Positions 22,442 to 32,625 are shown, counted from the first letter of the stretch. The stretch: DNA of 64,000 nucleotides from Dyadobacter sp. CY356 (GCF_021440195.1 NZ_JAJTSZ010000012.1:62001-126000), one strand, 5' to 3'. Translations and numbers: made by a program. The notes: generated from the letters alone by a model not told the origin.

Positions 22442-23923
22442 TTATTTGGTTTTCGATATTTCTGCTTGCTTCAACGTGTCACCTGCTTTTAGAAACTCAG
22501 CAACCTTGGCCTCATTAAATCCATTAATAATATGCAGATCCGGATGTAATTTTTGTACTTCGGCAACGCCATTTTCCGTGACCGCAGATTTCCAGATATA
22601 GATGTTTTTCAGACTTTTCGAAGAGGCGAGGGTTCTTAAACCAGCATCGGTAACTTTTGTACCGACCAAATTAATGTATTCCAGGTATTGCAAATCTTTC
22701 AACAAAGTCAAACCTGCATCGGTAACATCCGTATATTCCAAATGTAGTTTATTTAGATTTTTTAACTTGCCAAGTTCTTTCACGGATGTATCAGTCACCT
22801 TGGTACCGCCCAGTTTTAGCCAGATAATCTGTTCCGATAAAGGTGAAAATAAATTGATTTGTTGATCCCCAAAAGCTGAGGCATTCACAGCACTCACTTC
22901 CAACAGATTCTTGTCATGCGAAATCGGCATAACCAGTAGCCCAGCCTTTTTGACAGCTTCCAAGGCTTTTTCATTAGGTGTTGGGACCTGTAAACTTAAA
23001 ACCGGGGAGTCTGCACTTTTTGCATTTTCGCTTCCTGAACCAGAAGTTAATGAGGTAAGAGCTGGCTTAACCTGTTCAGAAATTTTTAAATCAGAAACTT
23101 TTTTATCTGCCGAAGCACCTTGTTCAATCCACCAGCTGAGCAGCGTAATTTGCGATTCTGACAGCTGAGGTTTTCCTTTTGGCGGCATATGGTCATCATC
23201 ACTTTCAGGAAGCAGACAGCGCTTGATCATGGCACTTTCCAATGCTTTTCCAGAAACAAATACCGGCCCGTCTTCACCGCCTTTCAACAACATGACCATA
23301 TTATCCATCCGTAAACCACCTTTTTGCTTATTCGCATTATGGCATTGCACACAGCGCATTTCTAAAATTGGCTGGACAATATCTTTGTAAACAATTGCCT
23401 GATTGATATCAGTAATAGGTTTTATTTCTGTTTTGTCCTCAGTTCTTGGTGGAATTCCTGCCAGCGACCGGAATGGTTCAGGTGTATATTGTGTCAAATA
23501 TCCGTCTCCATGCGTGAGCGAGCCGCCGTCATGTCCCGCGGTAAATGTTAGCAGCGTAGAGAGTCCTAACGCGGGAAGATAAATAGCGGAACCGATCAAA
23601 ATCTTGCCTGACTTTAATAACCACGCAATCCAGGCAAAAACAGCAACGCCGATTCCCTGCCATTGATGATCACTCAATAATTCTTCATCATACCCTCCGC
23701 CGAGCGATAAAAGATAGCCTGCAATACAAGCCATTGTCGCGCCAATAGCAGACCAAAACAGTATAAAAGAGATAGATGAATCGCTGACTGAGATCTTTCC
23801 GATTCGTTTGCCAATTTCCAAAAGTGCCGCGATCAGCAAAAATCCGATGGGCAAATGCACCAGAACCGGATGAAATCGTCCGATAAAATAAGTCCAGTCT
23901 GAAGCTTGCAAGAGGGTTGACAT
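22442..23923 (-). CDS. Membrane protein: DUF2231-like helices, PSCyt1-type cytochrome and leucine-rich repeats
   Basis: With the Met at 23923 (MSTLLQASDW) the protein has 493 residues. Residues 1-130 have about four hydrophobic helices with RFHPVLVHLPIGF, typical of DUF2231. A heme-c site CVQCH is at 191-195 with a possible axial Met at 246 (DDDHMPPKGK), followed by LSWWIEQGA, a planctomycete-type cytochrome domain. After a Ser-rich linker, residues about 340-460 are leucine-rich repeats (TKVTDTSVKELGKLKNL, DVTDAGLTLLKDL, KVTDAGLRTLA). Such fusions are known in Planctomycetes and some Bacteroidota; a role in passing electrons from periplasmic sugar oxidation is inference. It starts 20 bases after rhaM. 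Confidence 0.85.
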   Translation of the reverse strand: MSTLLQASDWTYFIGRFHPVLVHLPIGFLLIAALLEIGKRIGKISVSDSSISFILFWSAIGATMACIAGYLLSLGGGYDEELLSDHQWQGIGVAVFAWIAWLLKSGKILIGSAIYLPALGLSTLLTFTAGHDGGSLTHGDGYLTQYTPEPFRSLAGIPPRTEDKTEIKPITDINQAIVYKDIVQPILEMRCVQCHNANKQKGGLRMDNMVMLLKGGEDGPVFVSGKALESAMIKRCLLPESDDDHMPPKGKPQLSESQITLLSWWIEQGASADKKVSDLKISEQVKPALTSLTSGSGSENAKSADSPVLSLQVPTPNEKALEAVKKAGLLVMPISHDKNLLEVSAVNASAFGDQQINLFSPLSEQIIWLKLGGTKVTDTSVKELGKLKNLNKLHLEYTDVTDAGLTLLKDLQYLEYINLVGTKVTDAGLRTLASSKSLKNIYIWKSAVTENGVAEVQKLHPDLHIINGFNEAKVAEFLKAGDTLKQAEISKTK

Positions 23924-23943
23924 AGAAAAATTAAAACATTGAA

Positions 23944-24267
23944 TTATTGTAACCGGAAAACTTCCTGGCAAGCGACAATTTTGGGAGAATTATCCGGATT
24001 AACTTCCATCAGATCCGCCATATGGTCCCACCATTTTTTCATGATCGGCAACGAAGATAATCCGGAAGTATCTGCATCTGGCGAAAGCTTTTGAAAGGCA
24101 AAAAGTGCCAGGGTAACCTCGTCCAGAAAAATATAATATTCCTGAATGCCGGCATTTTTCAAGAGTTCAGATAACTCTGGCCAGATTTCATCATGTCTTT
24201 TTTTGTATTCAACTTCGTTTCCCTTATTTAATTGCATGCGGAAAGCAAGCACGGTATCATTTTGCAT
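23944..24267 (-). CDS. rhaM: L-rhamnose mutarotase family protein
   Basis: The protein has 107 residues. RhaM interconverts alpha and beta anomers of L-rhamnose; relatives act on L-fucose. Conserved features: AFRMQLNKGNEVEYKKRHDEIWPEL with the catalytic His near residue 24, a YYIFLDEVTLALFAFQ strand, and MKKWWDHMADLME near the C-terminus. It is tightly placed between the DUF1501 gene (53 bases upstream) and the cytochrome/LRR gene (20 bases downstream), so it is probably co-transcribed. Together with the GH95-like gene it points to deoxy-hexose (rhamnose or fucose) metabolism. Confidence 0.88.
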   Translation of the reverse strand: MQNDTVLAFRMQLNKGNEVEYKKRHDEIWPELSELLKNAGIQEYYIFLDEVTLALFAFQKLSPDADTSGLSSLPIMKKWWDHMADLMEVNPDNSPKIVACQEVFRLQ

Positions 24268-24320
24268 TGGATTAAAGTTTGATTTCAGGCTTAAGACGAC
24301 AACTGATCGATTATATCCGG

Positions 24321-25796
24321 TTAAGCAATAATATTTTTCACCACTTTTCCTTCGGTATCGGTTAATCTGAAATTTCTTCCCTGGAACGGATAGGTAAATT
24401 TTTCATGATCGAAGCCCATTAAATGCAGAATCGTAGCTTGTAAATCGTGCACATGAACACGGTCTTTTACGCCGTAATATCCCAGTTCATCCGTTTCACC
24501 ATGGGTATAGCCTTTTTTGACACCACCGCCAGCCATCCACATTGTGAAAGCTTCCAAATGATGATCGCGGCCCATATACGGCATTACAACACCGTTCCTG
24601 TTTTCCTGCATCGGTGTCCTGCCAAATTCTGCTCCCCAGATAATTAAAGTTTCATCGAGCAAACCACGCATTTTCAAATCCTGAATTAAAGCAGCAACAG
24701 GTTTGTCTGACAGCCTACATTTATTTCTTAAACCTCCTTCAATATTATCACCTGCCGTGGTTCCGTGGCCATCCCAGCCCCAGTCAAAAAGTTGTACAAA
24801 ACGCACATCATTTTCAATCAGTTTTCTTGCCAGAAGACAATTCATTGCAAACGTTCCCTCGCCTGGTTTTACACCATACATATCCAGAATAAACTGCGGT
24901 TCTTTGGATACGTCCATCACCTCGGGCACAGACATCTGCATCCGGAACGCCATCTCATACTGACTGATCCGGGTCAATATTTCCGGATCTTTTACGTCAT
25001 CGTAGGTTTGTTTATTAATTTCATTGATCGCTTCTATCGTCTGTTTCCGCATATTCCGGTTCATACCATTTGGGTCGGTCACATACAAAACCGGATCTCC
25101 TCCCGTTCGACATTGCACGCCCTGATAGACTGATGGCAAAAATCCACTGCCATAAACACTTTTTCCTGCATCCGGTTGCCTGCCGCCGGAAGCCAAAACA
25201 ATAAATCCGGGCAAATTCTGATTCTCTGATCCTAAGCCATACACAGACCACGCACCCAAACTCGGTCGACCTAACCGCGCGCTTCCGGTATGCAATAACA
25301 ACTGCGCAGGAGCGTGATTAAACTGATCCGTATGCATGGCTTTGATGAATGTAATTTCATCCGCAACGGTTTGTAAATAAGGAATATAATCTGACATCCA
25401 GGCTCCGGATTGTCCATATTGATTGAATTTCCCCTGCGGTCCCAACATTTTTGGAACACCCTGGATAAAGGCAAATTTCTTTCCTTCCAGGAATTCAGCA
25501 GGACAATCTTTCCCGTGATATTTTTCCAGTTCAGGTTTATAATCAAACAGTTCAAGCTGCGAAGGCGCACCTGCCATATGGATATAAATAACCCGTTTTG
25601 CCTTTGGTGCAAATTGAGGAATCTTCGCTCCCATTGCTTCGGCTGTCGCACTTGTTTCTGCATTAGAATTACCACAGGATACTAAAAGCGAACCTAATCC
25701 CAAAGCACCCAGGCCAAAACCGGCCGACTGCAAAAAATGCCGGCGCGTCTGGCTGTGCAGATCAGCGTGTTGTAATTCTTTTAATAACTTTTCCAT
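24321..25796 (-). CDS. DUF1501 domain protein, Tat-exported
   Basis: The protein has 491 residues. The N-terminus contains QTRRHFLQSAGFGLGALGLG, a twin-Arg signal, followed by SLLVSCG, which could be a lipobox. DUF1501 is a sulfatase/alkaline-phosphatase-superfamily-like family: VIYIHMAGAPSQLELFDYKP near residue 70, FDWGWDGHGTT in the middle and IWGAEFGRTPMQ, GRDHHLEAFTMWMAGGGVKKG near the end contain the conserved Asp and His that would hold metal. DUF1501 genes nearly always pair with PSCyt1-DUF1549-DUF1553 genes, as here (39 bases upstream). The reaction is not established. Confidence 0.88.
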   Translation of the reverse strand: MEKLLKELQHADLHSQTRRHFLQSAGFGLGALGLGSLLVSCGNSNAETSATAEAMGAKIPQFAPKAKRVIYIHMAGAPSQLELFDYKPELEKYHGKDCPAEFLEGKKFAFIQGVPKMLGPQGKFNQYGQSGAWMSDYIPYLQTVADEITFIKAMHTDQFNHAPAQLLLHTGSARLGRPSLGAWSVYGLGSENQNLPGFIVLASGGRQPDAGKSVYGSGFLPSVYQGVQCRTGGDPVLYVTDPNGMNRNMRKQTIEAINEINKQTYDDVKDPEILTRISQYEMAFRMQMSVPEVMDVSKEPQFILDMYGVKPGEGTFAMNCLLARKLIENDVRFVQLFDWGWDGHGTTAGDNIEGGLRNKCRLSDKPVAALIQDLKMRGLLDETLIIWGAEFGRTPMQENRNGVVMPYMGRDHHLEAFTMWMAGGGVKKGYTHGETDELGYYGVKDRVHVHDLQATILHLMGFDHEKFTYPFQGRNFRLTDTEGKVVKNIIA

Positions 25797-25835
25797 AGCT
25801 GTAATCAGTATTAGAATCAGAGAAAATTTCTCCGG

Positions 25836-28589
25836 TTATTCCTTGGTCACCACATTATCCAGGTTTAGCATCACATTGGCAGAAATTGTCAGCGCGGCCA
25901 GTTCAGGCGATTTTCTTTCTTTTCCGTAAACTAAAATACTATCCACGTCAGATGGCTTGGCCCGGTAAGATTTCAAGGCATCCCCATATATTTTCACCAA
26001 AACCTGTAAACTTTTATCGTTAATCGGCTGGAAAGTTAAAAGTCTGTAACCTTCCCGAAGCTGCTGTTCAGGTGTTTTTCCGCGTTTTTGCATGGTTGTT
26101 GCAAGCTTTTCAGCCGCTTCCAGATACACAGGATCATTTAAAGTAACCAAGGCTTGCAAAGGCGTATTTGTCAAAATTCTCCGCGACTGGCAAAATTCAC
26201 GGCTTGGCGCGTCAAAAGTTGTCATGGAAGGATAGGGCGCCGTACGTTTCCAATACGTGTAAACCGCTCTCCGGTATTTATCTTCCCCTTCGCTAACCTT
26301 CCAACTTTCACCGCTGTAAGGAGATAACCAGATGCCTTCCGGCTGCGGCGGCATTACGCTTGGACCATACATTTTTTTGGAAAGCAGACCACAAGCAGCC
26401 ATCGCCTGGTCGCGAACCTGTTCAGCACTCAATCGTACCCGCGGACCTCTTGAAATAAACCGGTTATAAGGATCCTGCTCTTGTCTGGCTTTATCCGATT
26501 TTGAACTTTGCTGATAAGTCGCAGACATGACCATCGTTTTCAGAAGCTTTTTAACGCTCCAACGATTTTCCTCCATAAAGTTTACAGCCAACCAATCCAG
26601 CAATTCCGGATGCGAAGGTTCGGCTCCCTGTGAGCCAAAATCTTCGACAGTTTCCACAATGCCTCTACCAAATAACTGCTCCCAAAAGCGATTTACAATA
26701 ACTCTTGATGTAAGAGCATTATCACGGCTGACCATCCATCTTGCCAGTCCAAGCCGGTTTTTTGGATAATCCTTTGGCATGGGTGCCAATAATTTAGGAA
26801 CATCCGGTTTTACTTCTGCTCCTTTCACCGACCAGTTTCCTCTGACAAAAACATTGGTTTTTCTGGCGAAATCTCCCGTTCCTTCCCAAACCACGGGCAT
26901 ACTTTCTGTTGATTTGGTTAGAATCGTTGAGTAATCTTTCAGAATTTCAGGATATTCCGGTTCACCAGCTCCGGGCAAGGCTTCCTGGAAAGCCAGCCAG
27001 GTAATCCGTACCCATTCTGTCGGATTTTTGGGACTTTTCAGCGTCAGAAAAATATCGTGTTTTCCTGAAATTTTTGGAATTGGCGTGACCAGAACCGTAT
27101 CTTTGGTCGGAACATTTACGGTAGAAATAATTTGTCCGTCAATTTTATCCAGATGAAAAGTCATAACGGCATTTTCCGCTTTGGTAGAAATATTCATCAC
27201 CAGATTTCCCGCACCAGTCAGGTTAACATTTGGAATTTTGGCATTTCCCTTATCCTTAACACCATAATAAGAAATCAGCAAAACGGTTGATTCGTCTCCT
27301 TTGATGATACTATGCGCATTAATTTTGGGCTCCATCACACGCATAAACTGCGTGAATTTTTGTGTCTCTTTTGGATCATGTTTAGTGATCCAGGATTTCA
27401 CTTTTTCAACCCTTGCTGAATCATCGCCTTTATAAAAACGAAGTTTAGGCCATTCATCCCACACATCTTCGTCGCGGGAATTGTTGAAAAATGCCATGTA
27501 TTTGTAATAATCCTCATGCGGAATCGGGTCATACGGATGACTATGGCATTGAATACAGGCGAAAGTGGTTCCCTGCCAAACTTCCCAGGTAGTGTTAACC
27601 CGGTCAATCTGAGCGGCTATGCGGAATTCTTCATCGTCCGTTCCACCTTCATTGTTGATCATTGTATTCCGGTGAAAAGCAGTAGCGATCATATTTTCAT
27701 CGGACGGCATTCCCGTTTTCTTTTCCGGCATCAGATCACCGGCCAATTGCTCAATCGTAAATTGATCGAATGGTTTATCCGCATTGAAAGATTTCACCAC
27801 ATAATCCCGGTAACGCCAGATATTTCTGCCGCCGTCACTTTCGTAACCTTTGGTATCGGCATAACGCGCCAAATCCATCCACATGGAAGTCCAGCGTTCA
27901 CCGTAGGAAGGCGATTTTAACAGCCCGTCGACCACTTTTTCAAAAGCGTCCGGCGAGTTATCTTTTTCAAAATCAGCAACTTCTTTTTCAGTAGGAGGCA
28001 AGCCGGTAAGATCCAGGCTTACACGACGGATTAAGGTCGCCTTATCTGCTTCGGGGGAAGGTGAAAGTTTTTCCTGTTTTAATTTTTGAAGAACAAATTC
28101 GTCAATTTCGTTTTTAGGCCAGTTGGCATTTCCCGTATTGATCAGTCCAAAAAGATTCCAGAGATTTTTATTAGAAGGGACTTCCGGTTTTTCAATTCTT
28201 TTATAGGCCCAGTGCGTTTCCCATTTTGCACCCTGGTTAATCCATTTTTTCAAGATTTGAATATCCTCTTCTTTCAAAGGAGCGCCACCTTTGGGCATCA
28301 TCTCGTCCGGATCTTTTGACAAAATCCGTCGTATCATTTCACTGGCATCGGCATCACCACGAACCACAGGAATTTTACCAGATTTTCCGGGTTCCAGCAT
28401 TTCATGTTCAAACAGAAAACTGACCTCGCCAGCCTGCTTGACACCGCCATGGCAGCCCATGCAGTTTTTGTTCAATATTGGCTTAACCTCCTCATTATAA
28501 TCCACCTGATGGTCGAAAAATCCCAGCCATGAGAAAGATGATAACAAAATCACCGCCACACCCAAACCAATAAAATGCCACTTTTTCAT
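25836..28589 (-). CDS. PSCyt1-DUF1549-DUF1553 protein (planctomycete-type cytochrome)
   Basis: The protein has 917 residues. An N-terminal membrane anchor or signal (residues 7-25) precedes a heme-c motif CMGCH (43-47) with a likely Met ligand in DEMMPKGGAPL. Then come the DUF1549 part (about 150-350: DEFVLQKLKQEKLSPSPEAD, RRVSLDLTGLPPT, GERWTSMWMDLARYAD) and a beta-rich insert (about 450-560). The C-terminal DUF1553 (about 600-880) has NRLGLARWMVSRDNALTSRVIVN-type motifs, FGRGIVETVEDFGSQG and FCQSRRILTNTPLQALVTLNDP. The architecture is expanded in Planctomycetes and linked to sulfated or deoxy-sugar polysaccharides, with unknown chemistry. It is the first intact gene of the locus, 160 bases after the GH95-like pseudogene. 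Confidence 0.9.
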   Translation of the reverse strand: MKKWHFIGLGVAVILLSSFSWLGFFDHQVDYNEEVKPILNKNCMGCHGGVKQAGEVSFLFEHEMLEPGKSGKIPVVRGDADASEMIRRILSKDPDEMMPKGGAPLKEEDIQILKKWINQGAKWETHWAYKRIEKPEVPSNKNLWNLFGLINTGNANWPKNEIDEFVLQKLKQEKLSPSPEADKATLIRRVSLDLTGLPPTEKEVADFEKDNSPDAFEKVVDGLLKSPSYGERWTSMWMDLARYADTKGYESDGGRNIWRYRDYVVKSFNADKPFDQFTIEQLAGDLMPEKKTGMPSDENMIATAFHRNTMINNEGGTDDEEFRIAAQIDRVNTTWEVWQGTTFACIQCHSHPYDPIPHEDYYKYMAFFNNSRDEDVWDEWPKLRFYKGDDSARVEKVKSWITKHDPKETQKFTQFMRVMEPKINAHSIIKGDESTVLLISYYGVKDKGNAKIPNVNLTGAGNLVMNISTKAENAVMTFHLDKIDGQIISTVNVPTKDTVLVTPIPKISGKHDIFLTLKSPKNPTEWVRITWLAFQEALPGAGEPEYPEILKDYSTILTKSTESMPVVWEGTGDFARKTNVFVRGNWSVKGAEVKPDVPKLLAPMPKDYPKNRLGLARWMVSRDNALTSRVIVNRFWEQLFGRGIVETVEDFGSQGAEPSHPELLDWLAVNFMEENRWSVKKLLKTMVMSATYQQSSKSDKARQEQDPYNRFISRGPRVRLSAEQVRDQAMAACGLLSKKMYGPSVMPPQPEGIWLSPYSGESWKVSEGEDKYRRAVYTYWKRTAPYPSMTTFDAPSREFCQSRRILTNTPLQALVTLNDPVYLEAAEKLATTMQKRGKTPEQQLREGYRLLTFQPINDKSLQVLVKIYGDALKSYRAKPSDVDSILVYGKERKSPELAALTISANVMLNLDNVVTKE

Positions 28590-28749
28590 TGTCAGGAACT
28601 GAATTTTAACTTGACTTACTAATCATTTAAAAGAATCAGCTTCTATAAAAATACTTCCCTACCCTTAAATTCTGTCAAATTTTATTTCAATAAGTTATTA
28701 AATCCATCTATCCAGCGTTTATCAAAATAAAATATGGAATTTCAGCTCA

Positions 28750-31035
28750 TTAGTTACTTTTTAATATAACGCTCCCACCGGCTTTACATTTCAATTCTAC
28801 AAAACCATCTTCCGAAGCATTTATAGTTACTAGCCTGGCTGACAAAGTGTGATATTTTTTAAAGGGCAATTTTAAAGTAGCAACCCCGTCTTTTTCCGCT
28901 TCTATTTTAACTTCCGTGACCTGGCCATTTTCCTTTTTGGCACTAATCAAAAACGCACCTTCTGCCCGGAGTTTTTCAAAAGCAATATCCCTCCAAGTTT
29001 CCGGAACTGCTGGCATGATCTCGATAAATCCGGCATAACTTTGCAGCAGCATCTCCTGCAAACCGGCCGCGAAAGCGAAATTTCCTTCCAACGTAAAAGG
29101 CCGGTAAGTGAATTTTGACAACCCGGATTTTGTCTGGTCGCCGTTGACATGAAAACTGTTTGGCAGTACAAAAGCTTTGGCAAAAATAGACAGATCTTTG
29201 GCGGCACCTTCACCATCTTTGGCACGCGCTTTCATATTGGCCAGCCACGCATAGGAATATCCACACCAATAATCCGGACCAACTTTATCCAGTAACGCAA
29301 TGGTATTTTTGATAATGGTCTGCGACTTTTCGCCGTCTTCCCATTTGATCAGACCCAAAGGATGAATGGCCATCATATGTGAAAAATGGCGATGAGATTC
29401 CTGGTAAGGCAAATTTGGTGCAAACATTAATTCATTGTTTTCAGTAACTGCATAGTCACCAAATTCAGAGAGAATCTCCTTCCAATGATCTGATTCCGCT
29501 ACCAAACCCAGCTCCAAAGCAAGTTCTGCACCGGCACTGAAAGCAAATTTCATCAGTGCCAGATCATAATTTGTATTTTGTGGAAACCAGGCTTCCAGAC
29601 TGTTATCCTTAATTTCCGGACTTGAACTGATCGGAAGTTTTCGCTGCCCATTTTCGTCTTTGACCGTTATCTTTTCTAGAAAAGTACAAACTTCCTTTAC
29701 CCAGGGATAAGCCCGGTTTTTGAGAAAATCAGTATCCATACTATACCGCCATTGCAGATAATAGTGATGTGCAAGCCAGGATGAAACCGTCGGCGAAAGT
29801 GAATATTGAATCCAGCCGCCCATTTCCGTTCCGTCCAACGTGGTTACGCCGGGAACGGCCAGCCCGTCAACGCCGAAATACATTTTGGTATAACGTTTGT
29901 AATTAGCCAGATTTTCGTCCAAATGGTCAAAATAACCTAACCCTTCTTCAAGGTGATTACCGCTGTAACTTGGCCAATAACTCAGCTGTGTATTCAGATC
30001 ATGATGAAAATCGCCTTTCCACGGTGGGATTCTGCCGTTATCTGCCGTCCAGACAGCCTGCAAAGAAATCGGAGGCGCACCACGACGGGCAGCTGAACCG
30101 AATTTATATTGTTCAAGATACCATTGTTTTTCAATAACAGGGTCGGGGACATGGATTGCCGACTGGTTCCAGAATTTTTTCCATCAATTCGAATGACTAA
30201 CAAAGTCTTTATCAAATCCATGCAAAATAGTTGTCTTGACAAGTGAAGAGGAGACAGGATTGAGATTTTTCTCAGGGTATTGTGAAGAAATACTCCATAC
30301 ACCTTCAATTGTTCCTGTTCCGGTTTTTTTCCATTGAACCGTTATCTCATAAGTAAATCCTCCCCAGCCCTCCTGTTTGTAAATAATGCTGTTTCCTTGT
30401 CGATTTACCGTCCCCTGTTTATAACCCAATCTGGCCAGATCATCTCCTACCAACGAATTCACCTCGCCGCCAGATAATTTGCCATCATATTTTGGTGCGA
30501 TTAATTGCGGAATGATATCGGTTTTTACGTTTTCAAACTTAAACCAACATACTGGCTCTGTCGCGTGAACAAAGGTTTTAAGCGTCATTCCGTCTTCCCA
30601 TCGAATCTCACATAAAGCTTTATCCAAAGAAAGATGAACGGATTTTACATTATTTTTTCCTGTAAAACCAAATTCCAAAGCACCTGCCGGGATTTTTGAT
30701 GGAGCCGGTTCTTTGTCGTAAGGTGCGTCAAAATATTGCTGGACGGCTTTGTAATCTTTCTTTTCAACCTGCTCCTGTACCCATTTATAGCTAAATTCTT
30801 TCCGGTGCAATCCGGCCATAGGACGCATATCCCATATATCGGCGCGGTCGAGGGAAAAGCGTAATTTGTCGCCGTTCTTCCAGATCAATGCCCCGACGGT
30901 TCCGTTTCCCAAAGGAATTGCCTCATCCCAAACGGTTGCCAGGGAATCAAATTGGAGGTCGTGTCTTATTGTTGGTTGCGCATGGAGATTTATCACCGCC
31001 AGCATTAAGAATATTGAAAAGAGAATTTTATTCAT
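28750..31035 (-). pseudogene. GH95-like glycoside hydrolase interrupted by one in-frame TGA
   Basis: From ATG 31035 the frame encodes a signal peptide (MNKILFSIFLMLAVINLHAQ) and a GH95-type N-terminal domain (WDEAIPLGNGTVGALIW, FSLDRADIWDMRP) for 283 codons, then meets TGA at 30184-30186. The same frame continues at once with WKKFWNQSAIHVPDP, EQYKFGSAARRGAPP and the catalytic barrel (QAVWTADNGRIPPWKGDFHHDLN) to the TAA at 28750. The expected sequence at the break is Trp-Trp, so TGG to TGA explains it. The complete protein would have about 760 residues, the normal size. GH95 enzymes are exo-alpha-L-fucosidases or galactosidases; the substrate is not known here. It may be a recent nonsense allele or a sequencing error. 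Confidence 0.8.
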
Positions 31036-31058
31036 ATGTTTTTTGAAATATTTAGCAA

Positions 31059-31990
31059 GATCAGGAGGCTCTTATGGAGCCCGAATTTGTCATGGTTACA
31101 AGCGTTTTCTATAAACAGGAAGCCACGAAGTGGCTGGGAAACTTCCGGAATATGACAAGCATTTTAGAATCAAAACATTCTATTATCAGGCATTCAGAAT
31201 TATTTCGCTCCATAGGAGCATCCTGTTTATAGCTGGCATTTACCCTGGCGGATTCCCGACTCCGTCGGAGTCTCCTGGAAATATTGGCGGTTTAGATTTT
31301 TCGTACACTTCTTATTTTTAAGAAAATATTTAAATCATATTTCCCCAAAAATTGATATTAAATATATTTGATTTTCATGAGTTAAATGAATAATTAGATC
31401 AAGCATCAGGAGGCTCCTACGGAGCCAGGATTTGTCGTAGGTAGCATCGGATTCTATAAACAGGAAGCCACGAAGTGGCTAGGAAATTTCTGGAATATAA
31501 CAAGCATTCTTTAATCAAACGTTTCTCCTTTTTAATTGTGATATAGGAATTGTTCGGCTCCGTTGGGAGCATCCTGTTTATAGCTCAAATCTCTTTATTT
31601 GTCTTTCCTGACTCCGTAGGAGTCGCCTGGAAATATCGACGGTTTCCTTTTTTAGATTTTTCCTCCACTTCTTACTTTTTGAGAAAACATTTCAATCATA
31701 TTTTCCCAAAAAATGGATCTCTAATATATTTGATTTTCACCATTAACAGAATAATTAGATCAAGCATCAGGAGGCTCCTACGGAGCCCGGATTTGTCGTA
31801 GGTAACAGCGTTTTCTATAAACAGGAAGCCACGAAGTGGCTGGGAAACTTCCGGAATATGACAAGCATTTTGGAATCAAAACATTCTATTATCAGGCATT
31901 CAGAATTATTTCGCTCCATAGGAGCATCCTGTTTATAGCTGGCATTTACCCTGGCGGATTCCCGACTCCGTAGGAGTCTCCTGGAAATTC
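31059..31990. repeat. Three tandem ~350-bp units of covarying hairpins (family A)
   Basis: Three units begin at the CAGGAGGCT motifs at 31062, 31407 and 31768 (periods 345 and 361). Each full unit holds four small palindromes in fixed order: CAGGA-GGCTCC-TAC-GGAGCC; TATAAACAGGA-AGCCAC-GAA-GTGGCT; GCTCC-ATA-GGAGC-ATCCTGTTTATAG; and GACTCC-GTA-GGAGTC-TCCTGG. The first two have CAGG before the stem and the last two CCTG after it, so a unit is itself a large inverted repeat. Units 1 and 3 are nearly identical and unit 2 has drifted. Short open frames here are chance. The rest of the 31036-32078 gap is AT-rich with no gene. Confidence 0.85.
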
Positions 31991-32078
31991 CATAAACTCC
32001 TAACAATAATTGGGTTTCATATTTTTAACATAGAATCCAGACTATCCTAATGCTCCAAAACAACAAAAACATACTAAC

Positions 32079-32435
32079 TCACGAAAATGCATCTTCAATA
32101 TGTTTGATATTGATCCCGCCACTGGAAAGAATTAAAATGGACACAATATCAAACCGGATATCAAAATGCCAGTCTTTCGTGTAAATGTAATTTTCTGCCG
32201 CTTTCATGATTAGTTTTGCTTTGGTATAATTGACAAATTCTTCCGGCATACCGAAACCTGTGCCGCTTCGGGTTTTCACTTCAACAAAAATCAACGTTTT
32301 GTTTTTCCTGACGATCAGGTCAATTTCCGCATGTTTGTGGCGGTAATTTTTTTCAATAATTTCATAACCTTTTCCTTCCAAAAAGGTCGTTGCCTGAGTT
32401 TCACCCCAGCTTCCGGTAGTGTTGTGTATAGCCAT
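32079..32435 (-). CDS. yraN: YraN/UPF0102 family endonuclease-like protein
   Basis: With the Met at 32435 (MAIHNTTGSWGETQATTFLE) the protein has 118 residues, the normal family size; the frame continues to 32528 without family-like residues. Typical motifs: G-E-xx-A-xx-FL, GYEIIEKNYRHKHAEIDLIV, and TLIFVEVKTRSGTGFG, a restriction-endonuclease-like D and E-x-K core. The biological role is unknown; the family is almost universal in bacteria. It is divergent from lipB. Confidence 0.9.
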   Translation of the reverse strand: MAIHNTTGSWGETQATTFLEGKGYEIIEKNYRHKHAEIDLIVRKNKTLIFVEVKTRSGTGFGMPEEFVNYTKAKLIMKAAENYIYTKDWHFDIRFDIVSILILSSGGINIKHIEDAFS

Positions 32436-32625
32436 TCGAACATTTTTAGTACAAAATAGTGTTATTGTATAGTAAGTAAAAGAAATTCCAAATCGATTAT
32501 GTGTTTTAATCGATCTTCGATTAGACAAGCATTATAAGACATTGATTTCCACAGCCGGAAAGGCGTAATTTGTTTCAAACCATTTGATTTGATATTTTCC
32601 GTGATCAAATTGATTTCCTTCAGAC

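Noticed and set aside
8692..30186. UGA might be read as an amino acid in this organism, since two genes contain in-frame TGA.
   Set aside because: TGA is used as an ordinary stop in several intact genes here (leuB and hicB, for example), and a third gene is broken by a frameshift, so independent pseudogenisation or base errors are simpler.
29994..30308. A 104-codon open frame on the minus strand overlapping the break in the GH95-like gene.
   Set aside because: It is in a different frame from both halves of the glycosidase, and the halves are in one frame with each other, so no frameshift via this frame is needed.
31130..32006. Three short open frames of about 63-83 codons in the 31-32 kb gap.
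   Set aside because: They lie within the tandem hairpin repeats, two contain the same repeated segments in different contexts, and their translations have no protein-like features.
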